64,000 nt of DNA from Castellaniella ginsengisoli (GCF_039523235.1 NZ_BAAAEX010000003.1), one strand, 5' to 3'; counted from the stretch's first letter, positions 47,999 through 61,499 are shown. The notes: generated from the letters alone by a model not told the origin. A program made the numbers and translations.

Positions 47999-49075
47999 TC
48001 AGGCCCGCAGCAGCGCGCCCAACGCATCGCACAGACGCCGGCATTGCTCTGGCGTGCCGACGGTGATGCGCAAGTACTGATCGATACGCGGCGCGCGGAA
48101 ATGCCGCACCAGGATGCCGCTCTCGCGCAAGCCGGCCGCCATGCGCGCGGCATCCTGGTCCGGATGGCGTGCAAAGACGAAATTGGTCCGCGAAGGCAGC
48201 ACGTGAAAGCCCAAGGCCCGCAGATCCAGCGCCAGTTGCTCGCGGGCGCCGATGACGGCCTGCCGGGTACGGTCGAACCAGGCGTCGTCTTCGATGGCCG
48301 CCTGGGCGCCAGCCAGGGCCACGCGATCCATGGGATAGGAGTTGAAACTGTCTTTGACGCGCACCAGGCCGGCGATCAGATCGGCGTGGCCCAATGCGTA
48401 GCCTACCCGCAAGCCGGCCAGCGAACGGGACTTGGACAGGGTATGGATCACCAGGATATTGGGAAACCGGCCGATGAGGGCCGCCGCCGATTCAGCGCCG
48501 AAATCGACGTAGGCTTCGTCCACCACCACGGCGCTGTCGGGCCGCGCCTGCGCGATGGCGGCGATCTCGTCCAGGGACAGCGCGCGGCCGGTGGGAGCGT
48601 TCGGATTGGCGAAGATGATGCCGGCGGGTTCGGGATCGGCCGAGCCGGTGTAGTCCGCCACGCGCAGGATGAAGGCTTCGTCCAACGGAATCAGTCGGTG
48701 CGGCACGTCGTACAGGCGGCAGTAGGTCTTGTAGAAGCTGTAGGTGACGTCGGGCAGCCACAGAGGCCGGCCGCCCCGCAGGAACAGCCCGTTGAAGACA
48801 TGCGCCAGGATTTCGTCGGAGCCGTTGCCCAGGAACACCTGATCGGCCGCCAGGCCGAAACGGCCTGCGATCGTGCCGCGCAGCGCCAGCGCCTGGTAGT
48901 CGGGATACAGGCGCATGTCGTCGGTCAGGGCGGCGCGCATGGCCTCGATCGCCCGGGGCGAAGGCCCATACGGGTTCTCGTTGGTGTTGAGCTTCAGCAG
49001 GTTCGGAATGTGGGCCTGCTCGCCCGGCACATAAGGCACCAGGCCGGCGATGTGATCGCTCCAGAGCGTGCTCAC
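47999..49075 (-). CDS. hisC: Histidinol-phosphate aminotransferase
   Basis: 358 residues, fold-type I PLP enzyme. LNTNENPYGPSP near the start, the pyridoxal lysine in HTLSKSRSLAGLRVG (about 220), and the C-terminal arginine in RITVGT. Transfers an amino group to imidazole-acetol phosphate in histidine synthesis. The start is GTG 49075, overlapping the der stop by 4 bp (GTGA). Confidence 0.94.
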   Translation of the reverse strand: MSTLWSDHIAGLVPYVPGEQAHIPNLLKLNTNENPYGPSPRAIEAMRAALTDDMRLYPDYQALALRGTIAGRFGLAADQVFLGNGSDEILAHVFNGLFLRGGRPLWLPDVTYSFYKTYCRLYDVPHRLIPLDEAFILRVADYTGSADPEPAGIIFANPNAPTGRALSLDEIAAIAQARPDSAVVVDEAYVDFGAESAAALIGRFPNILVIHTLSKSRSLAGLRVGYALGHADLIAGLVRVKDSFNSYPMDRVALAGAQAAIEDDAWFDRTRQAVIGAREQLALDLRALGFHVLPSRTNFVFARHPDQDAARMAAGLRESGILVRHFRAPRIDQYLRITVGTPEQCRRLCDALGALLRA

Positions 49076-50460
49076 GACTCGTCCTTCAGATAGGGGTTGT
49101 GCGAGGTTTTGAATTCCACCGAGAGGGGCGTGCCGGCCAGCTTGAAGGCCTCGCGGAACTGCCCTTCGAGATAGCGGCGATAGGAGTCCGGCACGGCGTC
49201 CAGGGCGTTGCCGTGGATGATGATGCGCGGCGGATTCTGCCCGCCCTGGTGAGCATAGCGCATCTTGGGCCGGAAGATCCCCTTGCGCGGCGGCGGCTGC
49301 TGCTCGACGGCCGCTTGCAGCGTGCGGGTCAGTTTGGGCGTGGAGAGTTTGGCAAAGGCCGCGGCGTGCGCGGCATCCACGGCCTTGAGCACGGGGCCGA
49401 CCCCCTGCCCTTTCAGGGCGGACAGGTTCAGCACACGGGCGAACGACAGAAAACGCAGCTTGCGTTCGTATTCACGCTGCACCCACTCACGCTGCTCGCG
49501 GTCTATCGCGTCCCATTTGTTCAAGCCCACCACCAGGGCGCGGCCCGTCTCGGTGATGAAGCCGGCGATGTGCGCGTCCTGGTCGGAAATGCCGTCGCTG
49601 GCATCGATCAACAGCAGCACGACATTGGCGGCCTCGATGGCCTGCAGCGTCTTGATGACCGAGAATTTCTCCACCGTCTCGAAGACCTTGCCGCGGCGGC
49701 GCAGGCCGGCGGTGTCAATCAGCGTGTAGCGGCGATCGCCGCGCTCGAATTCGATCTCGATCGCATCGCGCGTGGTGCCTGGCAGATCGTAGGCAATGAC
49801 GCGCTCTTCACCCACAAGCGTGTTGATGAGCGTGGATTTGCCGACGTTCGGCCGGCCGGCGATGGCGAGCTTGATGCGATGGTCGGGCGCCCCCTCTTCG
49901 CCCGCCGCGCCGGAATCCGGGCCGGCCGCTTCGGCGGCCTGCTCGGCCAGCAGCGGGGCGAGCGCCTCGTCGGCCAGCGCCGACACGCCGTCGCCGTGCG
50001 CCGCCGAGATCGGATGCGGCTCGCCCAGCCCCAACTCATGGAATTGGGCCAGCCCGGCATGATCGCGCATGCCCTCGGCCTTGTTGACGGCCAGCAGCAC
50101 GCGCTGGCCCGACTTGCGCAGCAGGCGGGCGATTTCGTGATCGTGGGCATTGATGCCCTCGCGCCCGTCCACCAGGAAGATCACGACGTCGGATTCGGCG
50201 ATGGCCTGGGCCGTCTGGCGCGCCATCTCGACCAGGATCCCGCGTGTGGCGACAGGCTCGAAACCGCCGGTATCCACCACGATGTAGGGGTAGTCGCCCA
50301 CCCGCCCCTCGCCATAATGGCGGTCGCGGGTCAGCCCGGAGATGTTCGCCACCAGCGCCGCGCGTGAACGCGTCAGGCGGTTGAACAGGGTCGATTTGCC
50401 GACGTTCGTGCGCCCGACCAGGGCCACGACCGGCTTGAAGCGCGTATCAGCCACCGACAC
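49072..50460 (-). CDS. der: Ribosome-assembly GTPase Der (EngA)
   Basis: 462 residues with two tandem G domains, GRTNVGKST (about 16-24) and GRPNVGKST (about 206-214), and a C-terminal KH-like domain ending NPYLKDES. Needed for 50S maturation. The start is a GTG: either 50460, overlapping the bamB end by 14 bp, or 50454; GGTGG sits just upstream of both. Confidence 0.95.
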   Translation of the reverse strand: MSVADTRFKPVVALVGRTNVGKSTLFNRLTRSRAALVANISGLTRDRHYGEGRVGDYPYIVVDTGGFEPVATRGILVEMARQTAQAIAESDVVIFLVDGREGINAHDHEIARLLRKSGQRVLLAVNKAEGMRDHAGLAQFHELGLGEPHPISAAHGDGVSALADEALAPLLAEQAAEAAGPDSGAAGEEGAPDHRIKLAIAGRPNVGKSTLINTLVGEERVIAYDLPGTTRDAIEIEFERGDRRYTLIDTAGLRRRGKVFETVEKFSVIKTLQAIEAANVVLLLIDASDGISDQDAHIAGFITETGRALVVGLNKWDAIDREQREWVQREYERKLRFLSFARVLNLSALKGQGVGPVLKAVDAAHAAAFAKLSTPKLTRTLQAAVEQQPPPRKGIFRPKMRYAHQGGQNPPRIIIHGNALDAVPDSYRRYLEGQFREAFKLAGTPLSVEFKTSHNPYLKDES

Positions 50461-51598
50461 CCACCAGGATCAGCTTGCCATCGCCCGTCTGGACGATCAC
50501 GCCGCGCGCGGTGGGCACCAGGGCGGAAACGACCGCCCCCCCGCCCACCTGCAGACGGGCCATCAAGGCGCCATCGGCGCGCGACAGAAAGTGCACGTAG
50601 CCTTCATGGTCGCCCACGGCCACGGCGTTGCCCACCGGCACGGGGGCGCCCAGGCGCCGGTTCAGCAGCGCCGCCTGCTTCCAGGCCTCATGGCCGTCCC
50701 GCAGGTCCAGCGCACGGACTGTGTCGCGCGCATCCGCCAGATAGAGGCGCTGGCCATCGGTGTTCATGCCGGTCGCGGAGGATACTTCCTGGGACCAGAC
50801 GGCGCGGCCGCCCTGGGACACATCGAAGCAGGTCGTGCGGCCCTGGTAGCTGACACCGCACAGCAGGGGGCCGACGATCACGGGCGCGCCCACCACGTCG
50901 GTGATGCGTTCGAGGTCGGACGCACCGCGCGAGGTGGAGACGGAGCCTTCCCAGCGCACGGCGCCGGAGGCCGCATCGATCACCATCAGGCGGCCGTTGG
51001 GCATGCCGGCGATCAGCAGATTGGGCACCGACAGCATGCGGATGCTGGTGCGCAGCGCCAGGGCGGGGCCGGGGCGCTGCACATTCCAGCGCAGCTTGCC
51101 GGTGGCCGCATCGAAAGCCTGGATACGATAATCAGTGGTGCGCACCGCGACGATGCCGTTGCCCACGGCAGGCGGCACATTGATGGCGCTGGCCGCCTGG
51201 CTGCGCCAGAGCTCGCGGCCCTGGGCGTCGTAGGCCACGACCCCGCCGGACTGGGTGGCTACGGCAACCACGCGCCCATCGCTGCCGACGCCGGCCGACA
51301 ACGGGCCCGCATCGACGCGCCAGCGCAGCGCGCCCGAGGCGGCGTCCAGCGCCGCCACGGTGCCCGAGGGAGTCGCCGCATACAAAGTATCGCCCACCAG
51401 CTCGGGAGAAAAGCCGTAGCCGCCTCCGCTGCCGATCGAGGCCGACCAGCGCACCGACACCGCCAGCGAGGGCGTGTATTCGGTCAGCGGCGCGGGATCG
51501 AAGCGGGCGTCGGTTTGAGAAAACAGGCCGCAGCCGGACAAGCCGGCGGCGAGCAGGCCGACGAGCGCCGCGCGAAACAGGCGGGAGGAGGATCGCAT
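50447..51598 (-). CDS. bamB: Outer-membrane assembly lipoprotein BamB
   Basis: 383 residues. Lipoprotein signal with lipobox LSGC (Cys about 23), then an eight-bladed beta-propeller made of PQQ-like repeats (ALDAASGALRWRVDAG, AFDAATGKLRWNV, VIDAASGAVRWEGSV, ALDLRDGHEAWKQ). BamB is part of the machine that inserts beta-barrel proteins. Lies between der and yfgM, 5 bp after the latter. Confidence 0.94.
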   Translation of the reverse strand: MRSSSRLFRAALVGLLAAGLSGCGLFSQTDARFDPAPLTEYTPSLAVSVRWSASIGSGGGYGFSPELVGDTLYAATPSGTVAALDAASGALRWRVDAGPLSAGVGSDGRVVAVATQSGGVVAYDAQGRELWRSQAASAINVPPAVGNGIVAVRTTDYRIQAFDAATGKLRWNVQRPGPALALRTSIRMLSVPNLLIAGMPNGRLMVIDAASGAVRWEGSVSTSRGASDLERITDVVGAPVIVGPLLCGVSYQGRTTCFDVSQGGRAVWSQEVSSATGMNTDGQRLYLADARDTVRALDLRDGHEAWKQAALLNRRLGAPVPVGNAVAVGDHEGYVHFLSRADGALMARLQVGGGAVVSALVPTARGVIVQTGDGKLILVGVGG

Positions 51599-51603
51599 AG
51601 GGG

Positions 51604-52242
51604 TCAGGCTCCGTTCAGGGCATCGATTTTCAACTGGACGATCTGGGCGGCGGGATCTGCGCCCAGAGACGTGAGCGCTTCTTTCCAGGCCTGGACGGCC
51701 TGCTCGTGCCGGCCCTGGGCGGCGAGGATGTCGCCGCGCCGGTCCGCATACAGGCCGTCGAAACCGGCGGGCGGCGTGCCCTCGAGCTGGGCCAGGGCGG
51801 GTTCGTACTGCTGCTGGGCCAGAAGCACGCCCGCCAGGCGCAGGCGGGCCACGGCCTGCAGCGCCGGCGCCGATTGGTTGCCCGCCAGCCATTCAAGCTG
51901 CTCGCGCGCACCGTCCAGATCCTTGCGCTCCTGCAAAGCCCAGGCCGCCACCAGCACGCCGCGCGAGGCGTAGCCCGAGCCGGCATAGCCGTCCCGCAGG
52001 GCTTCGCTGGCCGCCTTGATGCGGGCCACGGCGTCTTCGCCCGGCTGGGCGGCGGCGGATTCGAGGGCTTCGTAGTAACCCATGGCCTGGCTGGCCTGGT
52101 GCGTCTGGTACCACTGCCAGCCGCGCCAACCGGCAAAGGCGGCCATCACGGCGAAGATCAGGGCCATGGTAAGCGTGCCGTAGCGCTCCCACCAGGCCTT
52201 CAGCGCGTCGATTTTTTCCTGTTCTTCGAGATCGTATGCCAT
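51604..52242 (-). CDS. yfgM: YfgM-like SecYEG ancillary protein
   Basis: 212 residues: short cytosolic start (MAYDLEEQEKIDALKAWWER), a membrane helix (about 22-44), then a periplasmic TPR-like helical domain. In E. coli YfgM joins PpiD at the translocon and hands over outer-membrane clients, which suits the neighbour bamB. Starts 8 bp after the hisS stop. Confidence 0.9.
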   Translation of the reverse strand: MAYDLEEQEKIDALKAWWERYGTLTMALIFAVMAAFAGWRGWQWYQTHQASQAMGYYEALESAAAQPGEDAVARIKAASEALRDGYAGSGYASRGVLVAAWALQERKDLDGAREQLEWLAGNQSAPALQAVARLRLAGVLLAQQQYEPALAQLEGTPPAGFDGLYADRRGDILAAQGRHEQAVQAWKEALTSLGADPAAQIVQLKIDALNGA

Positions 52243-52250
52243 GCCTGTAT

Positions 52251-53534
52251 TCAGATCCTTTGTTGGAGTTGTGCGGCCAACTGGTCAAAAGCGACCGATT
52301 CCTGCTGTCCGTCCCCGGCTGCGCCCGAGCGCAGCCATTTCACGCTGGCCCGGCCCGACGCCAGTTCGTCTTCGCCGATGACGACGGCGGCCACGGCACC
52401 GCTGGCGTCGGCCCGGCGAAACTGTGATTTAAACCCAGCCGAACCGGCGTGGACAAGTGCACGCAGCCCGGCATCGCGCAGCGCCTCGGCAAGCTGCGCC
52501 GCACGCCGCTGCGCGGCATCGCCCTGGTGGACCAGATAGACCTGGCATTCGGCCGGGGCCTGGCCCGGCGCATCCTGCTGCCAGAGATCGAGCAGGCGTT
52601 CCATGCCGATGGCGAAACCCACCGCCGGCGCGGGCTTGCCGCCCAGCAGTTCGATCAGGCCATCGTAGCGGCCGCCGCCGCAGACAGTCCCCTGAGCCCC
52701 CAGCCGGTCCGTGACCCACTCGAAGACCGTCAGGTTGTAATAATCCAGCCCGCGCACCAAGCGCGGGTTCAGAGTGTAGGCGATTCCGGCATCGTCCAGA
52801 CGGTCGCACAGGCCGCGGTAGTGGGCCAGCGACGCCTCGCCCAGGAAATCGAACAGGCGCGGCGCACTGTTGGCCATGTCCTGCATGGCGGGATTCTTGG
52901 TGTCCAGCACGCGCAGCGGATTGCTGTGCATGCGGCGGCGGGCTTCTTCATCGAGGACGTCGACGTGCTTTTCCAGGTGCGCGATGAGGGCAGCGCGGTG
53001 GGCGGCGCGCTCGTGCGCCTGACCCAGGGAATTGAGTTCCAGGCGGATATCCTTCAATCCAAGCAGGCGCCACAGGCGCGCCAGCATCAGGATCAGCTCG
53101 GCGTCCACGTCCGGCCCGGGGAAGCCCAGGGCTTCGACGTCGATCTGGTGGAACTGCCGATAGCGGCCGCGCTGGGGACGCTCGTGCCGGAACACCGGCC
53201 CCATGGCGTAGACGCGGCGCGGCCGGTCGTAGAGAAAATTGTGCTCGATGGCCGAACGCACGATGCCGGCGGTGAACTCGGGCCGCATCGTCAGGCGTTC
53301 GTCATTCAGCGGATCGACGAAAGAATACATTTCTTTTTCGACGATGTCGGTGACCTCGCCGATACCGCGCGCGAACAGCCGGGTGTGTTCCAGCACCGGA
53401 GTGCGCAGGTTCTGATAGCCGTAACCGGCCAGCCAGTCGCGCACGATGGATTCGAGCTGCTCCCAGCGCGCCGTTTCCGGCGGCAAGGCATCCTTCATGC
53501 CGGTCAGGCCGGCGACTTTCTTGAATTCGGACAT
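52251..53534 (-). CDS. hisS: Histidyl-tRNA synthetase
   Basis: 427 residues. Class II motifs: motif 2 GPVFRHERPQRGRYRQFHQ (about 110-128), the histidine-specific block LVRGLDYYNLTVFE, and motif 3 GFAIGMERLLDL, with a C-terminal anticodon-binding domain. Charges tRNA-His. The frame stays open far upstream through ispG, but family starts and the ispG stop at 53540 place the ATG at 53534. Confidence 0.96.
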   Translation of the reverse strand: MSEFKKVAGLTGMKDALPPETARWEQLESIVRDWLAGYGYQNLRTPVLEHTRLFARGIGEVTDIVEKEMYSFVDPLNDERLTMRPEFTAGIVRSAIEHNFLYDRPRRVYAMGPVFRHERPQRGRYRQFHQIDVEALGFPGPDVDAELILMLARLWRLLGLKDIRLELNSLGQAHERAAHRAALIAHLEKHVDVLDEEARRRMHSNPLRVLDTKNPAMQDMANSAPRLFDFLGEASLAHYRGLCDRLDDAGIAYTLNPRLVRGLDYYNLTVFEWVTDRLGAQGTVCGGGRYDGLIELLGGKPAPAVGFAIGMERLLDLWQQDAPGQAPAECQVYLVHQGDAAQRRAAQLAEALRDAGLRALVHAGSAGFKSQFRRADASGAVAAVVIGEDELASGRASVKWLRSGAAGDGQQESVAFDQLAAQLQQRI

Positions 53535-53539
53535 GGATC

Positions 53540-54846
<1,307 letters not shown>

Positions 54847-54850
<4 letters not shown>

Positions 54851-55347
54851 TGACGCAAAGCCTTCAGCCAATCGAATCGCAGCCATTCTTCAGGCACCCA
54901 ACCCCGGTTGATCGCATACACGCCGATCACGCAGAAAAGCAGCAGGATCAGCAACAGCCAGGCCCAGGTGCGGTGGGCCGGCTCGCCCTTGGGGGTCATG
55001 TCGGCCTGTTGCAGGGCGCGCCGGGCGCCCAGGGAGGTGACGGCCGGCCGGGGCCGGGTAGGGCCGACCGCATCGTCGAGCAGCCTCAGGGCGGCATCGA
55101 CGTCGGTTTCCAGAAAACGGGCGTAGTTGCGCACCAGCCCCCGCAGCGGCACGCCCTCCGGCAGCCGCGACCAGTCGCAGGCTTCGAGATGCCCCAACTG
55201 GACGGCGGAGTACTTGATGCGCGCGGAAACTTCGGACAGCGACAGGCCGCGCGTCTCGCGCATGGCTTTCAGCGCATCGCCCAGCGTCAGCTCCTGGCCT
55301 TGGGCCGCATCCTGACGCCGCAGCCCATCGGGGAAGGTTTCGCTCAT
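54847..55347 (-). CDS. Short RodZ-like HTH membrane protein
   Basis: 166 residues, about half the length of RodZ. It has the N-terminal XRE-type HTH (TLGDALKAMRETRGLSLSEV, SARIKYSAVQLGHLEACDW), a linker, one membrane helix (about 132-150) and only about 15 residues after it. The periplasmic domain of RodZ is absent. RodZ links MreB to the cell-shape machinery. Position between rlmN and ispG is the usual one for rodZ. Overlaps rlmN and ispG by 4 bp each, so this is not a frameshift artefact at the ends. Confidence 0.85.
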
Positions 55348-56495
55348 CCATGCTCCTTTTTGCGTATGACGATCCTGGCCCGGTCGGGCAGGCGTTCGGT
55401 GATGCGCGTCCGGTCGCGGACTTCCCCCGCCAACTGGCCGCAAGCGGCGTCGATATCGTCGCCGCGCGTCTTGCGTACCGTCACCACCAGCCCCGCATCG
55501 ATCAGCCGTTGGGAAAACAGGCGGATGCGTGCCGCAGGAGAACGCCGCAGGCCGGACTGCGGGAAGGGGTTGAAGGGGATCAGATTGAACTTGCAGCGCA
55601 CCCGCTTCGCCACTTCGATCAACTGGCGCGCGTGCTCGTCGGCATCGTTCACACCGTCGAGCATAATATATTCGAAGGTGATGAAATCCCGCGGCGCGTG
55701 TTCCAGGTAGCGGTTGCAGGCGTCCAGCAATTCGTCGAGCGGATACTTGCGGTTCAGCGGCACCAGGCGGTCGCGCAGTTCATCGTTGGGCGCATGCAGC
55801 GAGACCGCCAGCGCCACCGGGCAGTCTTGCGACAGCCGGTCCATCATGGGCACCACGCCGGACGTGGAAACGGTCACGCGGCGGCGCGACAAACCATAGG
55901 CGTGGTCGTCCAGCATCAGGCGCAAGGCGCCCAGGACCTGGTCGTAGTTCAGCAAAGGTTCGCCCATGCCCATCATGACCACGTTGCTGACGGCCCGGTG
56001 GGCTTCGCCAGCCGGGGCGCCCAGCCGCGCGGCCGCCGGGTCGTCGCGCAGCGCGCGATTGGCGTACCAGAGCTGGCCGACGATTTCAGCGGTGGTCAGG
56101 TTGCGGCTGAAGCCTTGGTAGCCCGTGGAGCAGAACGGACAGGCCACGGTGCAGCCGGCCTGGCTGGAAATGCACAACGTGCCACGGTCGTCTTCCGGGA
56201 TGAACACGGTTTCGATGGCATTGCCCAGCCCCATGTCGAACAGCCACTTGCGCGTGCCGTCGGCGGAGCGCTTTTCGAGATTCAGGGCAGGCGCCTGGAC
56301 GACGCAATGGCTCTGCAGGCTGGCACGGAAATCCTTGGCCAGATCGCTCATGTCCTGGAACCGGTCGACGCCGCGCTGATGCACCCACTGCGAAAGCTGG
56401 CGCGCGCGAAACGGCTTGCCGCCCCATTGCGCCACGAGCGATTCGAGGGAGGCCGGGTCCAGACCCAGGACGTTGATGGTTTCGGCGCCAGACAT
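55344..56495 (-). CDS. rlmN: Dual-specificity 23S rRNA/tRNA methyltransferase RlmN
   Basis: 383 residues. Radical SAM cluster C115, C119, C122 (CTVACPFC), the conserved VVMMGMGEPLLNYDQV and a C-terminal cysteine in AACGQLAG. Methylates A2503 of 23S rRNA and A37 of some tRNAs. ATG 56495 chosen; a TTG at 56507 is possible. Confidence 0.95.
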   Translation of the reverse strand: MSGAETINVLGLDPASLESLVAQWGGKPFRARQLSQWVHQRGVDRFQDMSDLAKDFRASLQSHCVVQAPALNLEKRSADGTRKWLFDMGLGNAIETVFIPEDDRGTLCISSQAGCTVACPFCSTGYQGFSRNLTTAEIVGQLWYANRALRDDPAAARLGAPAGEAHRAVSNVVMMGMGEPLLNYDQVLGALRLMLDDHAYGLSRRRVTVSTSGVVPMMDRLSQDCPVALAVSLHAPNDELRDRLVPLNRKYPLDELLDACNRYLEHAPRDFITFEYIMLDGVNDADEHARQLIEVAKRVRCKFNLIPFNPFPQSGLRRSPAARIRLFSQRLIDAGLVVTVRKTRGDDIDAACGQLAGEVRDRTRITERLPDRARIVIRKKEHG

Positions 56496-56545
56496 GGGGA
56501 AGTTCAACCTGTGGCGGCCCGGCCTGAGCCGGGGCCGCGCCGCGA

Positions 56546-56971
56546 TCAGCGGCTGTGGATGTTGCTTTCGGGAAAGAAGAAGGCGATCTCGACGGCAGCC
56601 GTCTCCGGCGCGTCGGAGCCGTGCACCGCATTGGCGTCGATGCTCTCGGCGAAGTCGGCGCGGATCGTGCCCGGCTCGGCCTTCTTGGGGTCGGTCGCGC
56701 CCATCAGCTCGCGGTTCTTGGCGATGGCCGATTCGCCTTCCAGCACCTGGACGAACACCGGGCCCGAAATCATGAACTCGACCAGATCCTTGAAGAAAGG
56801 ACGCTCTTTGTGCACGGCATAGAAGCGTTCGGCGTCGCCGCGGGAAAGCTGGCGCAGTTGAGCGGCCACGACGGTCAGGCCGGCTTTTTCGAAGCGGGCG
56901 ACGATCTGGCCGATGACGTTCTTGGCGACGGCATCGGGCTTGATGATGGAGAGGGTGCGTTCAATAGCCAT
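56546..56971 (-). CDS. ndk: Nucleoside diphosphate kinase
   Basis: 141 residues, normal length, with active-site H117 in NAVHGSD. Balances NTP pools. A perfect small inverted repeat, GGAAAAC-GGG-GTTTTCC (56990-57006), lies 18 bp upstream of the start in the leader. Divergent from valS with about 200 bp between the starts. Confidence 0.97.
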   Translation of the reverse strand: MAIERTLSIIKPDAVAKNVIGQIVARFEKAGLTVVAAQLRQLSRGDAERFYAVHKERPFFKDLVEFMISGPVFVQVLEGESAIAKNRELMGATDPKKAEPGTIRADFAESIDANAVHGSDAPETAAVEIAFFFPESNIHSR

Positions 56972-57168
56972 GGAAATTTCCGGTAGGAATGGAAAACGGG
57001 GTTTTCCGATGTAAATGTAGAATGACACCGCCGCAGCCGTCCCGAAAACCGGGCCGGCAATTGGGTCTTGTGGTCAACCGTGCATTTTACCATGCACAGT
57101 TTTCGTCCCAAGCGCCTAAAATGGTCGTCTTTTGGCCGTCAGCCTTCTCTTCAATCCCAGAAAACCCC

Positions 57169-60003
<2,835 letters not shown>

Positions 60004-60021
60004 GAGGCCGGCGCCCGGAAT

Positions 60022-60055
60022 CCCGGGCGCGGCAACCTGGAAAGCCGCGCCCGGG
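60022..60055. terminator. Strong hairpin between convergent valS and DUF2892 gene
   Basis: CCCGGGCGCGGC (60022-60033) pairs perfectly with GCCGCGCCCGGG (60044-60055); a competing stem GCGCCCGG/CCGGGCGC uses 60011-60030. No T-run on either strand, so termination is plausible but not typical. Confidence 0.45.
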
Positions 60056-60062
60056 GGTTCGC

Positions 60063-60260
60063 TCAGCCCCGGGATTTCAGCGGGCAGGTATTGATGCCCA
60101 GCACGGCGTACAGCGGGCAGAAGCGGAACAGGGACGTGGCCACGGCCACCAGGCCCAGCCACCCCCACCAGCCGATCGTGCCGTTGGCGGCCAGCACGAT
60201 GAGAACGAGGCCGAGGATGAGGCGCACGATACGGTCGATCGTGCCGATGTTGATTTTCAT
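60063..60260 (-). CDS. DUF2892 (YgaP-type) small membrane protein
   Basis: 65 residues: MKINIGTIDRIVRLILGLVL then two membrane helices, ending RFCPLYAVLGINTCPLK with two cysteines. This is the inner-membrane part found fused to rhodanese in E. coli YgaP. Here a separate copy overlaps the end of the rhodanese gene by 4 bp, so they are coupled. Likely dimerises in the membrane and takes part in sulfur handling; the exact task is unknown. Confidence 0.85.
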   Translation of the reverse strand: MKINIGTIDRIVRLILGLVLIVLAANGTIGWWGWLGLVAVATSLFRFCPLYAVLGINTCPLKSRG

Positions 60261-60832
60261 GAAGGCTCCTTCGTCAGGGGGGGCCGCGCGGACGCGGCGG
60301 AAACAGCATCCCGGAACCGGCGGTTCCAGGGCATGCGCATCAGAACGCGGGCCAGGCCGCAAAATCCGGACAGCCCCGCGAAGACCAGGCCGCCGCCGAC
60401 GAAGCCCGGCAGCAGCAGAAACCACGGCGACAGCCACGCCCCGGCGGCCGTTCCCGCGAGCACCAGGCCGCCCGCCACGATCTGCACCTGGCGGGACAGT
60501 TCCAGGGGCTGGCCAGGATCGGCCTGAACAGGCAGCCCGGCGCGCTTCCAGGCATCCAGGCCACCGTCGAGGATATAGGCTTCGCCCGCCGCGCACGCCG
60601 CCAGCGTCGCCGCCCCCAGGCGGGTGCGATTCCCCGAGCGGCAATAGAACATCACGGCGCCCTTGGGCGGCAACCCGGTGCGGTCGCCCCGGGCCAGGCG
60701 TTCCAGCGGAATGCTGCAGGCCTGCGCAATACGCTCCCGGGCGAACTCATCCGGCGAACGGACATCGACCAGGATGACGCCTTGCGCCAGGCGCTCGCGT
60801 ACGGCTTCGGGGGTCAGGATATGGATATTCAT
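60257..60832 (-). CDS. YgaP-like rhodanese with C-terminal membrane domain
   Basis: 191 residues. A rhodanese domain (about 1-105) has the catalytic C64 in FYCRSGNRT, followed by two membrane helices (about 115-160) of the DUF2892 type ending GLARVLMRMPWN. Transfers sulfane sulfur at the inner membrane, possibly as persulfide or in thiocyanate release. The operon with an upstream ArsR gene matches E. coli ygaV-ygaP. Confidence 0.88.
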   Translation of the reverse strand: MNIHILTPEAVRERLAQGVILVDVRSPDEFARERIAQACSIPLERLARGDRTGLPPKGAVMFYCRSGNRTRLGAATLAACAAGEAYILDGGLDAWKRAGLPVQADPGQPLELSRQVQIVAGGLVLAGTAAGAWLSPWFLLLPGFVGGGLVFAGLSGFCGLARVLMRMPWNRRFRDAVSAASARPPLTKEPS

Positions 60833-60855
60833 GCGTCGTCTCCGCAAAACCGGCG

Positions 60856-61167
60856 TCAGGGGCAGAAAATCTGCTTCAAGGTCGCGATCAGCCGCTCCAC
60901 GTCGGGATTGGCGATGCGGTAATACAAGGTCTGCGACTCGCGCCGGTAGGCCACCAGACCTTCGTCGCGCATGCGGGCCAAATGCTGGGACAGCGCCGAT
61001 TGGCTGAGCGGCAGCCGCTCCCGCAAAGCCCCTACGGGCAGTTCTCCCCATTCGATCAGCAGGCACAGGATCAGCAGCCGGTGCGCATTGCCCACCGCCC
61101 GCAGCAACCCCGCCGCGCGGGCCGCACCCGCCTGCATGAAATCCTGCATCTGTTCTTCTTTTAGCAT
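60856..61167 (-). CDS. ArsR-family persulfide-type repressor (BigR/YgaV-like)
   Basis: 103 residues, winged HTH (LPVGALRERLPLSQSALSQHLARM). It has exactly two cysteines, C35 in the second helix (LLILCLLI) and C102 next to the C-terminus (FCP). That is the pair that forms a polysulfide bridge in BigR, SqrR and YgaV. No metal-site CVC motif. It precedes the rhodanese by 23 bp and probably represses this operon until sulfide or persulfide appears. ATG 61167 used; the open frame runs to 61236. Confidence 0.85.
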   Translation of the reverse strand: MLKEEQMQDFMQAGAARAAGLLRAVGNAHRLLILCLLIEWGELPVGALRERLPLSQSALSQHLARMRDEGLVAYRRESQTLYYRIANPDVERLIATLKQIFCP

Positions 61168-61334
61168 TTTCGGCAAGGCGGTTCCTTGTTTTATATCAGT
61201 GTTTACTAATTTAGCTTTTACTGAACTATTAAGCAAGACAGCCCCCTTGGAACAACGCAGGAGCGCTGACCCGAGGGGGCGGTGACGGAGGAGACCGGAC
61301 CGGAGCGGGCGCGAAAAGGCCTGGCCTTATCCGA
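61168..61334. promoter_or_regulatory. Control region before the ArsR gene, and hairpin after the transporter unit
   Basis: 167 bp without a gene. An AT-rich island (about 61188-61232) with repeated TTTACT elements (61202-61207 and 61217-61222) is the likely promoter and operator of the arsR-rhodanese operon. Beyond it, GCCCCCT (61241-61247) and AGGGGGC (61274-61280) can pair across a 26-base loop, a weak terminator for the incoming transporter transcript. Confidence 0.4.
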
Positions 61335-61499
61335 TCAGAATGTCGAGGCGCAATGCCCGCCGCTGGGGGCCACGCCCGAGCCCGCCGCAATCAGGGGCGG
61401 CTCGGCGCGCACATTGACCGGCGCGCTGTGCGTCCAGTCCCAGGCGAAAAAGGCCGCGAACGCAATCCAGAAGCAGACGGCCAGGAAGCGGAAACGCAT
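61335..61499 (-). CDS. 54-residue membrane protein coupled to the YeeE-type transporter
   Basis: Starts MRFRFLAVCFWIAFAAFFAW, one membrane helix (about 5-21), then a short probably periplasmic tail ending GGHCASTF. AAGGAG stands 5 bp before the ATG and overlaps the TAA stop of the transporter gene, so this is a well-formed, coupled gene despite its size. I do not recognise the family. A transporter accessory subunit is inference from position. Confidence 0.7.
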   Translation of the reverse strand: MRFRFLAVCFWIAFAAFFAWDWTHSAPVNVRAEPPLIAAGSGVAPSGGHCASTF

